The notes under the pieces: model-generated
The model's input: the letters and a program-made list of their open reading frames with translations, nothing else
The model's database searches: none
Told to the model about the DNA's origin: nothing
Program-made: the position numbers and the translations under genes
Shown here: in pieces, positions 14,013 through 22,241 of the stretch
How the letters are laid out: every line of letters begins with the position of its first letter
Position numbering within the stretch: the stretch's first letter is position 1
Assembly: GCA_002501855.1 (NCBI GenBank)
Contig: DAOM01000057.1
Span: 1-24,861, forward strand
DNA: 24,861 nucleotides
Origin: Candidatus Nitrosopolaris nunavutensis
Lineage (GTDB): Archaea > Thermoproteota > Nitrososphaeria > Nitrososphaerales > Nitrososphaeraceae
Direction: 5' to 3'

Positions 14013-16154
14013 ATGACGATGGAAGATCCAAGGATAAATAACCTGTTAGACTTACTTGGACACTCTTCGCTCTATCCCCCCCAGCAACAAGCCGTCTCAC
14101 ATGGTCTCCTAGAAGGCAAAAACTTGCTGGTCACAACTCCTACTGCAAGCGGCAAGACCCTAATCGCAATAATGGCAGCAATAAAAGCAATTGAAAAAGG
14201 AATGAAGGTTTTTTATCTTACCCCTTTACGGGCCTTAGCTATGGAAAAGTATCATGATATTCGTGTGCTCGAACGTTTGAATATCCTGGATAGAAAAATC
14301 CGTATCAGAGTTGCTTCCAGTGATTATAACTCAACTGCACGGGAACTAGAAGAAGCAGATGTTCTAGTTTTAACAAACGAGAAGATGGACTCTCTAATCC
14401 GACATGAAAGTAGCTGGATTTCCGATGTCGGACTCTTTGTAGTGGATGAAGTTCATTTGATTGGCGATCGGGAACGCGGGCCGACACTTGAAATGATATT
14501 AGCAATCATCAGAAAAGTGCATCCACATGCACAGATTCTGGCATTAAGTGCGACAGTTTCAAACTCTGCAGATATCGCAGAGTGGTTGAATTGTGATCTA
14601 GTAGAAACTAACTGGAGACCAACGAAATTGTTTGAGGGTGTCTATGAAAATGGGACTATACTCATGAATGATGGTAACCGTGTCAAAATTCACAGCTATT
14701 CCAATGCTGCAATAGATGTTGCCTTAGACTCCATTGATAAGGGTGGACAGGCTTTAATCTTTGCCGGGACTCGTAAACGTGCATGTTCGCTTGCTGCTAA
14801 AGCTGCCGAAGGAGTTCTTAGACGACTTGATAGAACCGAGAAAGAGAAGGCTGCCACAGCATCGCTGCAAATAAGAACCAAAGGTGAAGACCTCGAGCTC
14901 ACGAGTAATCTCTCGACGCTTGTATCCAAAGGTGTAGCTTTCCATCATGCAGGTTTAGGAGCATCCAGCAGAGAAATTGTGGAAGAAGCATTCAAGACAG
15001 GTGTAATTAGACTTCTAGTTGCTACTCCGACGTTGGCGGCAGGGGTAAACCTTCCTGCAAGAAGAGTGGTTCTCTCAAGTGTTCTACGATATAATGCCGA
15101 TTATGGCGCAAATATGCCAATTAGTGTTTTAGAATACAAACAACTGTGTGGCCGAGCAGGCAGACCGAAGTACGACACATTTGGAGAAGCAATAATTATA
15201 GCTGAATCTGGAGTAGGTTCAACAGATCTTTATGAACACTACATTCTTGGTGAACCAGAGCCCGTACGCTCGCAGTTAATAAATGATAGGGCATTGAGAA
15301 TACATGTTCTCAGTATTATTTCCACAATCCCTGGAATGAAGCAGGGCGAGATATATGATTTGTTTGGGACCACGTTGTGTGCTCAACATTATAAAAGAGC
15401 AGTTATAACTTTGAAAATCGATACCGCTTTACGTTACCTTGAAGATGAGAATCTTATCAAATCGAAAAATGAGAGATACATACCTACTAATTTTGGAAGA
15501 CTATCATCATTACTTTATATTGACCCGCTTACCGCTGTAGAGTTCAAAAGAGCAATCGAATCAGCGGTGCAATCCAATGCAAATCCAAATGATGGTGTTA
15601 TTAATCATACACTTGGCTTTCTGCATCTGATCACAAGTTGTGCTGACTTCTATCCTAAATTTTCTATGAGAAGGAAAGACTTAGAATTAACTGCAATCAT
15701 TGACGAACATCGTAACGAATTGTTCTATCAAATTAGCGAGTTTGAATGCTCTAGGAGTCTATTGGCATTACATGAGTGGATCCACGAAACCAGCGATAGG
15801 AACTTGAGTGATAGACTCTCAGTTGAACCTGGCGACATGCATAGAATGGTCGAGATCGCTGACTGGCTGGCTCATTCGTTATATGAGGTTGTAAAATTAC
15901 TTAAGCGCGGCGATTTGTTAAGAGAATTACATGATCTTCAGATTCGGATAAGGTACGGTATAAGAGAAGAACTTATTCCGCTTGTCCGGCTAAAGGAGAT
16001 TGGAAGGGCAAGAGCTCGAGCGTTATATGATGCAGGTCTTGTTGACGCCAGGAAAGTTACTGAAACACCCGAGGCAAAACTATCTGCCATTCCAAAAATC
16101 GGTCCAACTTTGGCAAAAAGATTAAAAGAACAGATAAAGAAGGAACGATATTAG
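14013..16154 (+). CDS. hel308: ATP-dependent DNA helicase Hel308 (Hjm)
   Basis: 713 residues, typical for the family. Superfamily 2 motifs are visible: Q-motif region YPPQQQAV (21-28), Walker A TPTASGKT (42-49), Walker B/motif II DEVH (145-148), motif III ALSAT (177-181), and motif VI QLCGRAGRP (377-385). DEVH instead of the common DEAH/DECH is a minor variant. A winged-helix and ratchet region follows, and the C-terminus contains helix-hairpin-helix segments (IGRARARALYDAG, IPKIGPTLAKRLKE). Hel308 unwinds lagging-strand templates at stalled replication forks and works with recombination proteins. A TATA-like ATCATATAAC at about 13986-13995 suggests a nearly leaderless start; ATG at 14019 is an alternative. 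Confidence 0.95.
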   Translation: MTMEDPRINNLLDLLGHSSLYPPQQQAVSHGLLEGKNLLVTTPTASGKTLIAIMAAIKAIEKGMKVFYLTPLRALAMEKYHDIRVLERLNILDRKIRIRVASSDYNSTARELEEADVLVLTNEKMDSLIRHESSWISDVGLFVVDEVHLIGDRERGPTLEMILAIIRKVHPHAQILALSATVSNSADIAEWLNCDLVETNWRPTKLFEGVYENGTILMNDGNRVKIHSYSNAAIDVALDSIDKGGQALIFAGTRKRACSLAAKAAEGVLRRLDRTEKEKAATASLQIRTKGEDLELTSNLSTLVSKGVAFHHAGLGASSREIVEEAFKTGVIRLLVATPTLAAGVNLPARRVVLSSVLRYNADYGANMPISVLEYKQLCGRAGRPKYDTFGEAIIIAESGVGSTDLYEHYILGEPEPVRSQLINDRALRIHVLSIISTIPGMKQGEIYDLFGTTLCAQHYKRAVITLKIDTALRYLEDENLIKSKNERYIPTNFGRLSSLLYIDPLTAVEFKRAIESAVQSNANPNDGVINHTLGFLHLITSCADFYPKFSMRRKDLELTAIIDEHRNELFYQISEFECSRSLLALHEWIHETSDRNLSDRLSVEPGDMHRMVEIADWLAHSLYEVVKLLKRGDLLRELHDLQIRIRYGIREELIPLVRLKEIGRARARALYDAGLVDARKVTETPEAKLSAIPKIGPTLAKRLKEQIKKERY

Positions 16155-16242
16155 AACGGCGATGTTTGGGTACGAGACCGAATTCTTTGGCTTGGTTTCA
16201 TCCGTAGTTATTGTAATTTTATAAGCCACCATATCTACGGAA

Positions 16243-17280
16243 TTGATAACAGTAATGCTATATCTGTCCTTTTGGAACTATATCCTCTTCTATGGTACAA
16301 TAGTTTCTGCCGCTTCCTTTCTAATCATACTATTGCTGACGCCTAAAGTAATCAAATTGCTCATAGCGAAAGGAAGTGTAGTTCAAGATTATCATAAACC
16401 TGAAAGGCCTAACATTCCAAGACCGGCCGGCCCGATCTTGATCATAGGAATAGCGGTCGCCGAGATTATTCTTTACTTACTTACTCGGAACATACAGGTC
16501 CTCGCGATTCTATTGACTACAATAATTGCATTTATTGTAGGATTGATCGACGATAAAAAGGTCATGCCAGGGTGGTATAAGCCTGTAGCGCTTATTCCTG
16601 CTGCCATTCCGTTGATTGTTTTAGGGGCTCATGGAACTCATCTAAATCTCATATTTGGGGACGCATCAATTCCACTTCTATACATTCCCCTAATACTAAT
16701 CATAATTCCGGTTGCCGGTAATACCATTAATTCAATTGATGTCTTGAATGGGGTGGCTAGTGAGGCAGTGATCGTTGCAATGATACCACTCTTAGTTTCT
16801 ATAGCTGTCTTCGGCAACAACGTAGTCTTTATTGCTGGACTTCCGCTGTTTTTTGGAATGATTGCATTTTACAAGTATCATAAGTTTCCAAGCAAAATAT
16901 TTCCAGGAGATTCAGGCACTTTGTTGATCGGAGCTATGTACGGTGCGCTAGCAATTGCTGGGAGATCTGAGATAATAGGGGTCATTGCCTTACTGCCATC
17001 AGTGATGAATTCATTTTTGTTTCTTGATAGCGTCAAGAAAATTGTTGAGCATAGACAAATTAAGTCTCGACCTACAGTCTTGATGGAAGATTTTAAGTTA
17101 ATGGCCTCAAAAGAGAAGAACGCACCTACAACCCTATTGAGATTAATCTTGGCAGACGGTCCTCTGTCGGAAAAAGAGATTGCCAAAAAAATACTCAAAT
17201 TGGCTATATATAGCTCTATACTAGCACTCGCGACCGTTGTTATACAGTACTATTTTCTCTCAGGCTTTTTCTCCAAATGA
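16243..17280 (+). CDS. Glycosyltransferase family 4: UDP-GlcNAc-dolichyl-phosphate GlcNAc-1-phosphate transferase type
   Basis: 345 residues (TTG start at 16243; the ATG at 16255 is more likely because TTTTATAAG at about 16216-16225 predicts transcription near 16248). It is a polytopic membrane enzyme with about ten hydrophobic segments. Catalytic cytoplasmic motifs are seen: GLIDDKK (acidic pair 103-104), NTINSIDVLNG (160-170, usually NxxNxxDGxNG) and PGDSG (221-225). The family transfers a sugar-1-phosphate from a UDP-sugar to a polyprenyl phosphate such as dolichyl phosphate. In archaea this primes N-glycan assembly or other cell-surface glycans. The C-terminal loop has a lysine-rich cytoplasmic stretch before the last membrane segment. 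It follows hel308 by 88 bp on the same strand. Confidence 0.87.
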   Translation: MITVMLYLSFWNYILFYGTIVSAASFLIILLLTPKVIKLLIAKGSVVQDYHKPERPNIPRPAGPILIIGIAVAEIILYLLTRNIQVLAILLTTIIAFIVGLIDDKKVMPGWYKPVALIPAAIPLIVLGAHGTHLNLIFGDASIPLLYIPLILIIIPVAGNTINSIDVLNGVASEAVIVAMIPLLVSIAVFGNNVVFIAGLPLFFGMIAFYKYHKFPSKIFPGDSGTLLIGAMYGALAIAGRSEIIGVIALLPSVMNSFLFLDSVKKIVEHRQIKSRPTVLMEDFKLMASKEKNAPTTLLRLILADGPLSEKEIAKKILKLAIYSSILALATVVIQYYFLSGFFSK

Positions 17281-17344
17281 GGTTCATGAGTCTCATACTA
17301 TTTACTATGATAATAGATACTGCCGGTTTCCGAGTTCTCAATAA

Positions 17345-17494
17345 ATGTTTGCCACTTTTTATGTATTGTTCTTCTTTAGGGCTAATTCAGCTAACAGCCT
17401 AACGGTATCTGTAGGTACAACATCAATCGCAAGTGTGATAATAATTATCTTGATATTGGTACTAACCCCGTTTAAAGAGAACGCACAGTATTAA
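17345..17494 (+). CDS. Possible 49-residue membrane peptide
   Basis: Too short for routine calling. The ATG frame encodes 49 residues with an N-terminal FYVLFFFRANS stretch and a strongly hydrophobic C-terminal half (SIASVIIIILILVLTPF), then a polar end. It could be a single-pass membrane microprotein or chance in AT-rich DNA. The product is not recognised, and it lies 65 bp past the glycosyltransferase. Confidence 0.25.
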   Translation: MFATFYVLFFFRANSANSLTVSVGTTSIASVIIIILILVLTPFKENAQY

Positions 17495-17552
17495 AGATAC
17501 GATTGTGACTGCAAACTGCAAACAATACGTATTTGGTAGAGTACTTGGTTTG

Positions 17553-17780
17553 CTATTCCTTATCAGCTCTGTAGATCTGTACAATGTTTGAAAAACCTCG
17601 GTTTTCAAGAAATGACCAGGTTTTTCCACAAATTGTACAGTTAATATGTCCCCCCTTGAAAGAAAATTGGAGTTCATAATGACTGCAGCGTATCTGATGT
17701 TCACGTTTGAGAGCCTCCAATTGTCTGAGAGTGTCAATATGCCTGGTAGAGTTTTCAGTCACTAGAATAGATGTACCCAT
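17553..17780 (-). CDS. Small hypothetical zinc-binding protein
   Basis: 75 residues. Cys32 and His34 (RCSHYELQF) and Cys48/Cys51 (INCTICGKTW) could bind zinc, following a helical N-terminal region (HIDTLRQLEALKREHQ). The composition and the regular C-x-H/C-x2-C spacing favour a real gene. The function is unknown. It is convergent with the preceding plus-strand genes and lies just before the integrated element, so it may belong to either the host or the element. Confidence 0.5.
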   Translation of the reverse strand: MGTSILVTENSTRHIDTLRQLEALKREHQIRCSHYELQFSFKGGHINCTICGKTWSFLENRGFSNIVQIYRADKE

Positions 17781-17995
17781 GAGAATAAGAATTCTTTGTG
17801 GATAATGCTAACGTCTATTCTAGTATTAATGCCTCTCGTCTCATAATATTTACAATATGATTGTAGACGCGCTATCGATAAATAATACTCTTGATTTTCC
17901 TCGACTCTTTCAGCCTCCAACTCTTACTCTAGACATCTCATGATTCGCTAAATTCTTTCTACTACGTTATCTTATTACATATCGAAGCATAAGCT

Positions 17996-18008
17996 ACGTT
18001 ATATAGAA
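17996..18008 (+). promoter_or_regulatory. Promoter of the integrase gene
   Basis: CGTTATATAG around 17997-18006 is a TATA-like box about 25 bp before the integrase ATG, implying a leaderless transcript. Confidence 0.45.
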
Positions 18009-18030
18009 CAATGTAGACTATTCTTCTATT

Positions 18031-19188
18031 ATGGCCTTAGAAATAGGAGGGGAAGCATATCTCAATTTCACCGAATCATTAAGCACCAAAACGACATTAA
18101 AGCACTATCTCTTCTGTATTGAAAAGTATGCCACGTTTCGCAATACCTCAAATCTCGACGATATAATTATCCAAGATAAAGATACGAATAATGCATTTAG
18201 TCAAGTAAGGAGGTTTCTAGCTACATTATTGGAGCGTGGCCTAGGTCAAGGCTCTATAATCAACTATCGCCATGTATTGAAGCATTTCTATGACATGAAC
18301 GATATCATACTAAACTGGAACAAGCTAGCAAAGTTCACTCGTCGGGAGGAAGTGAGGAAGAAAGATAGAGCTTACACTAGAGAAGAGATTCAAAAGATGC
18401 TAGGTGTCTCAGATTTAAAGAGTCGTGCTATTATCTTGTTATTCGCTTCTTCATTTGTAAGATTAGGTGGTATTGCTGGACTTGTAGTTGGTAACTTAAT
18501 GAAAACCAATGACTTGTATCAAATTGTAGTATATGCAGGCTCAAATGACGAATACACGACATTTTGTACACCTGAATGTACCAAAGTGATAGACTCGTAT
18601 CTAGAATCTCGTATTAGATGCGGAGAGATAATAAGTGATGAATCCCCTCTGTTCCGTCGAAAGTTCGACACAGATGACCCGCTTAAGGCTAAAAACAACG
18701 TTAAGGCAGTAGGCATAGAAGGAATTTCTTTCCTTGTAAAGCAGGCCATAATCAAATCAGGAATCCACGCCCAAGTTAAAGGTCAAGTTAAACGTAATCA
18801 TGGATTCAGGAAATGGGGAGATACTACAATGATAAGGAAAGCCATAAACGTAGTAGATAAAGAGACATTGTTAGGGTATGGAACAGGATTAGATGACAAG
18901 TATTATCGTCCTACAGATACTGAACTCCTTGAAGAGTATCAAAAAGCAGTTGATAATCTTACTATCAATGAGGAAAACAGGCTAAAAACAAAAGTCCAAA
19001 CCCTGGAAAAAGACCAGGCTAGAATCGGCATACTAGAGAAGCAGATGCAGACTTTAATATCTACAATTAATCAGATGGGTGAGGAAGGTTATGTGGGTGT
19101 TGATGAGATAGATTGGGTAATAGAACAAAAGAAATTGGATAAAATTCCAAAGTATGCAGACCTGACCAATGGTGTCAGAACTCAGTAA
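18031..19188 (+). CDS. Tyrosine recombinase / integrase (archaeal type)
   Basis: 385 residues. Residues about 10-100 form the SAM-like core-binding domain, and 115-310 the catalytic domain. Arg144 (SSFVRLGG) and the HxxR pair His257/Arg260 (NHGFRKW) are present. The nucleophile is probably Tyr292 or Tyr291 in DDKYYRPTD. Two usual positions look changed: the beta-hairpin lysine is absent from YAGSNDEYTTF, and the LxGH histidine is Tyr283 (LLGYGTG). A heptad-like coiled coil (about 315-350, LKTKVQTLEKDQARIGILEK) follows, as in related thaumarchaeal integrases. It catalyses site-specific integration and excision; activity is uncertain given those changes. Its stop codon abuts the stop of the convergent gene with no gap. 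Confidence 0.85.
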   Translation: MALEIGGEAYLNFTESLSTKTTLKHYLFCIEKYATFRNTSNLDDIIIQDKDTNNAFSQVRRFLATLLERGLGQGSIINYRHVLKHFYDMNDIILNWNKLAKFTRREEVRKKDRAYTREEIQKMLGVSDLKSRAIILLFASSFVRLGGIAGLVVGNLMKTNDLYQIVVYAGSNDEYTTFCTPECTKVIDSYLESRIRCGEIISDESPLFRRKFDTDDPLKAKNNVKAVGIEGISFLVKQAIIKSGIHAQVKGQVKRNHGFRKWGDTTMIRKAINVVDKETLLGYGTGLDDKYYRPTDTELLEEYQKAVDNLTINEENRLKTKVQTLEKDQARIGILEKQMQTLISTINQMGEEGYVGVDEIDWVIEQKKLDKIPKYADLTNGVRTQ

Positions 19189-20001
19189 TCATTTCGTTCT
19201 TATCCAGTTTGCCTTTTCTAAACTCTCGTAGATATCAGGATAACAAGACTTTAATGCAGCAGATAACTCAGCCACTTTTCCACTATCCAACTCATACAGC
19301 GTTCCATCCGCCTTGGGGACGGACACAAATGCAGCAAAAAAGTACTGAAACATCTTCGTGATAGGAATAGCATGTTGAATCCAGTTCATAATGATTCTGT
19401 CCTTATCTGCAGTCTTATCTTTAAATGGACTTGCTGCAATAATAAATGCATAAATCATTAATGCTCCAAATCTAGTCACAAATTCCTGTATGTTTTTCTC
19501 TGTATTTTTGAGTGGAAATTGAGACAAATAGTATAAGCTTTGTGAATTGAACATGGTTGCAAAGTATCTTAACTCCTTAGCCGCCTTATGAGAGATCGAA
19601 TACTTGTTATCCTTGTGATCGACTATTCCTTCTTTGGTTAATTCTTTGCACCAGTGCTTTACAGTTACCAATGACATATGTTCATTATCAAGCATAGGTT
19701 TTATGTCAGTATCTACCATGTATGCATTAGTTGCCTCTATATTCTTAGACTTTCTCAGCCATTCAGGCTGTGAACCGTTAGAAGGAGCATAAAGATTCTG
19801 TGTATCTACAACAGGAGCAATCTTAGTCAGTTTGTTTTGTGATATGGGTTCATGCCTATTTGCTTCTATATATCTATAAATTTCAATTGGTCCTACATTT
19901 CCTAATTTTAATATCGTATTGAGGACTTTGTCTTTATTCCAATATCCCCAGGGGTGTTCATAGGATTTTCCATACAACTTCTTCTTCTGCTTACTTCTCA
20001 A
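19189..20001 (-). CDS. Hypothetical protein of the element, possible winged-helix DNA-binding protein
   Basis: 270 residues from a TTG at 20001 (no ATG near the N-terminus). Lys/Arg-rich start, then KVLNTILKLGNVGPIEIYRYIE, a helix-turn-helix-like stretch. A second region, SLVTVKHWCKELTKEGIVDHKDNKYSISHKA read in parts, has the pattern of a winged helix (recognition helix VKHWCKELTKEG followed by a wing). The C-terminal half is helical with hydrophobic stretches (FGALMIYAFIIAASPF). A regulator role in the element is inferred, supported by an inverted repeat directly before its start. Tail-to-tail with the integrase (stop codons adjacent). No family recognised with certainty. Confidence 0.6.
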   Translation of the reverse strand: MRSKQKKKLYGKSYEHPWGYWNKDKVLNTILKLGNVGPIEIYRYIEANRHEPISQNKLTKIAPVVDTQNLYAPSNGSQPEWLRKSKNIEATNAYMVDTDIKPMLDNEHMSLVTVKHWCKELTKEGIVDHKDNKYSISHKAAKELRYFATMFNSQSLYYLSQFPLKNTEKNIQEFVTRFGALMIYAFIIAASPFKDKTADKDRIIMNWIQHAIPITKMFQYFFAAFVSVPKADGTLYELDSGKVAELSAALKSCYPDIYESLEKANWIRTK

Positions 20002-20004
20002 CTT

Positions 20005-20030
20005 CCTTTACGCAGTAAAGGCACCTTTAC
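20005..20030. promoter_or_regulatory. Operator-like inverted repeat in the divergent promoter
   Basis: CCTTTAC-GCA-GTAAAGG (20005-20021) is a perfect 7-bp inverted repeat; a third half-site CCTTTAC follows at 20024-20030. Directly next to it is a TATA-like TATTTATAAA (20031-20040) for the rightward genes. The repeat sits immediately before the TTG of the leftward gene. The arrangement suits a binding site for a dimeric repressor, for example the RHH protein at 20071 or the leftward winged-helix-like protein. Confidence 0.55.
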
Positions 20031-20070
20031 TATTTATAAATTGTGCTGTATTAGTTATAATTAGAATAAG

Positions 20071-20235
20071 TTGAATAACATTAATTCAATCAATAAACGA
20101 AGGACTACAATAGGTATATCTGAATCTCTAAGGGATCAGATTGCTCAACTAGGTCATATCGGCACCACGTATGAGGAGGTTTTAACACCACTTGTAAAGA
20201 GTGCAAAGACACAGAAACAGGAGACGACAAGTTAA
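20071..20235 (+). CDS. Small ribbon-helix-helix-like protein
   Basis: 54 residues from a TTG. The core, RRTTIGISESLRDQIAQLG followed by TTYEEVLTPLVKSAK, has the beta-strand, helix A, turn, helix B pattern of RHH DNA-binding proteins. The C-terminal tail is polar. The TAA is immediately followed by the ATG of the next gene with no gap. A TATA box at 20031-20040 is about 35 bp upstream of the TTG. It probably controls its own promoter. Confidence 0.6.
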   Translation: MNNINSINKRRTTIGISESLRDQIAQLGHIGTTYEEVLTPLVKSAKTQKQETTS

Positions 20236-21135
20236 ATGAATGATCAATATTTTGAATCAGAAATTAAAGCATTAAGAAGTGGTTTAGTAGAGTATAAACA
20301 AGCTCGAAAGGCATTTAATAATAAGATAGCAGAAATACAACATCCAACCCAAAAAGTTCAGGACTGCATTAAACAAACTCACAAATCAAATCCATCGTTA
20401 ACTGACAATGAATTGATTCGTGAATGTGATAAGAAGTTAGAAAACCAAACACAGTCACAATTAAACAAGAGCAGGGGAGCAGACAAGCTAACTGAATACA
20501 ACTAAAATATTCCAAATAAAACCGATTACAACCAACCAGATCAGAATAAAATTGATCTGTCATATTATGGCGACGACACCGCTACAGCACTAGTAAACTG
20601 CCGCAATGAACAGCAAAGAAACGGGCTTTCAGTTCAAGATGCAACAAATTTCTGTAATAGTTTACCTCAGATTGAAGGTGCTGATGGCGTTCAAGAAGAT
20701 GATGACACGATAAAGGTTGGTAAATTGAGTATCAAACAAAGACAGGAGTTAGCGGCACGACATGGTACAGGTGCAGATGTCAGACTTGTATCTGAAACTG
20801 GAACATCAGGCAGAACTGCATGTGTTCAAAAAATTGAAGAAATCCCATCATGGGTTAAGGTACACGATTATGTCTTCACTAAGCCAGAAGCTAACCATAT
20901 CGAAGAATCAGATCAACCAAAAATAAAATCTGCAACTGTAGAAGATAATAGGCCAGCTTTCATGAAGACGAGAAGCAATCTAGTTGAAACAATGGGATTA
21001 CATCGGGAAGAAAGCAATAATCAAGAGACAGTTGAACCAGTAATAGCAATCAAATCAGCAAGTGTTGAAAATACTATAGTAGAATTACCTGGAGGTATAA
21101 AGAGAATACAAAACAAGTTTGGTAGGGACCAATAG
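20236..21135 (+). pseudogene. Unknown element protein split by an in-frame TAA
   Basis: The ATG at 20236 opens a frame that ends at TAA 20503-20505 (89 residues). The same frame then continues without any stop for 209 codons to TAG at 21133-21135. The downstream part begins NIPNKTDYNQPDQNK, of the same polar character as the part upstream, and its first possible start, TTG 20725, would discard 73 codons. A single nonsense change in an original protein of about 299 residues explains this. Both halves contain a similar Cys-bounded helical hairpin: CIKQTHKSNPSLTDNELIREC before the stop (read as C-x19-C) and CRNEQQRNGLSVQDATNFC after it (C-x17-C). The product is unknown; it lies just upstream of the terminase-like fragment. 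Confidence 0.65.
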
Positions 21136-21205
21136 ATAGGATGGGTTACCATTCCAATTCGAACAACTAGAACAATCTAGTCCTGATAAGATAGTAAATC
21201 ATGAA

Positions 21206-21688
21206 ATGGTAGTATCGGATCTAAGAGAAGGACATTGCTGTATTTTACTGGCGGAAGAGTTCACCCATAAGACTAGTGAAAGAATGACAGACTATGTGTA
21301 TTCCTTGATGCAAAAGTACGCTCCAATATCGAAGGTGTATGTAGATGGTTCACAAATTTCATGGATTAAAAGCCTTAAGGCTTACGTAGGAGAAGAAGTT
21401 GATTATCATGAAGATATTGAGAGATATAAGGCAAGTCATTGTGACTATACTTTGAATATGCAAGTACTGCCAATTCTGTTCACACCTAATGAAAAGAGAA
21501 GCATGCTAAGCTGGACCAAACAAATGCTAGAGGACGGATTCTTGGCTATAGATAAACGATTCACCAAATTATTAACAGCACTTCATACCTGTGTTGATAC
21601 CGAAGGAATAATCGACAAAAAAACTACAAGTCATGATGATATTCTAGATGGCATGTGCCTCAATTGTAAGGAGTATCAGTTTAGATAA
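21206..21688 (+). CDS. Terminase-large-subunit-like nuclease domain, without ATPase domain
   Basis: 160 residues. The pattern VYVDGSQISWIKSLK, then a GEEVDYHE segment and a final TSHDDILDGMCLN resembles the RNase H-fold nuclease domain of phage large terminase subunits (acidic residues in VDGS, GEE and HDD). Terminase nucleases cut packaged DNA. The frame is open upstream to 21140 without a start, adding about 22 residues including DGLPFQFEQ, but no Walker A or B motor sequence exists there or in the preceding gene. It is therefore a headless fragment: either a remnant or a stand-alone nuclease. The stop overlaps the next ATG (TAATG). Confidence 0.5.
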   Translation: MVVSDLREGHCCILLAEEFTHKTSERMTDYVYSLMQKYAPISKVYVDGSQISWIKSLKAYVGEEVDYHEDIERYKASHCDYTLNMQVLPILFTPNEKRSMLSWTKQMLEDGFLAIDKRFTKLLTALHTCVDTEGIIDKKTTSHDDILDGMCLNCKEYQFR

Positions 21689-22102
21689 TGTTCAGAAGAG
21701 ATTTCGTTGATCTTTATAATAAAAATAATGAAAGTTATGATAATGAGAGTCCACATCAAGGAACTAAGAAAGAGACGTACAGTAAATACATGCTTCTGGA
21801 ATTCATCTTACTCTGGACCTAAGAAACCAAAATGTGATATTTGTCAGCAATCATTAGTAACTCCTGCAGGACAGAAGGATATGCAATGTCCGAAGTGTGG
21901 TAAGGTAACAACTATAGAGGATGTCAAGAAGACACAAGAGAAGAAATTGGTTAATACAAATCCAAAGACTGCAGGACCAGTACTCATAAGTCAGAAACGT
22001 AAAGGCAAGTGTGATAAACCAATATCAAAATATGATAGTGTAAATGAACAATTGGATGAAGAGGATAAGGCTGACATTAGAGCAGCAGATGGCACTATCT
22101 AA
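21688..22102 (+). pseudogene. Zinc-ribbon protein of the element, frameshifted
   Basis: The ATG at 21688 overlaps the terminase-like stop and reads MFRRDFVDLYNKNNE and on to LLEFI, then stops at 21817-21819. A second frame that continues from about 21809 reads YSGPKKPKCDICQQS, then MQCPKCGKV, a four-cysteine zinc ribbon, followed by a Lys-rich and acidic tail to TAA 22100-22102. Removing one T near 21805-21809 joins them as EFIYSGPKKPKC. An ATG-initiated ORF from 21707 in the second frame begins with an implausible leader that is the shadow of the first frame. The unbroken protein would be about 137 residues; function unknown. Confidence 0.55.
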
Positions 22103-22110
22103 GTTCTAAG

Positions 22111-22241
22111 TTGACGACTAATATCAAATGTGCCGCCTGTAAAATTATCTATGTTGAAAATCTTCAGTCAGGTAAGATATTAACCAAAGTTCGATAAAGT
22201 ATTGTGATAAGCATAAACAAGATGCGTTTATACTAGATTAG
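22111..22241 (+). pseudogene. Small zinc-finger protein, frameshifted
   Basis: From TTG 22111 the frame reads TNIKCAACKIIYVENLQSG to TAA 22195-22197; the next frame continues KYCDKHKQDAF to TAG 22239-22241. Together they make a C-x2-C...C-x2-H finger of about 43 residues, requiring one indel near 22195. A possible better start is ATG 22089 (MALSKF), which needs another 1-nt shift near 22107. It overlaps the end of the convergent minus-strand gene by 14 bp. Confidence 0.45.

Noticed and set aside
17462..17737. 91-residue minus-strand ORF
   Set aside because: It overlaps the better-supported zinc-binding ORF at 17553-17780 in another frame and has no domain pattern.
20503..20505. General stop-codon recoding of TAA in the element
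   Set aside because: TAA ends the integrase, the 20071 gene, the terminase-like gene and the zinc-knuckle gene in the same element, so recoding is not supported.
21707..21808. N-terminus of the ORF starting at 21707
   Set aside because: The Ile/Met/Lys-rich leader is a shadow of the frame starting at 21688; only the zinc-ribbon part after about 21809 looks real.
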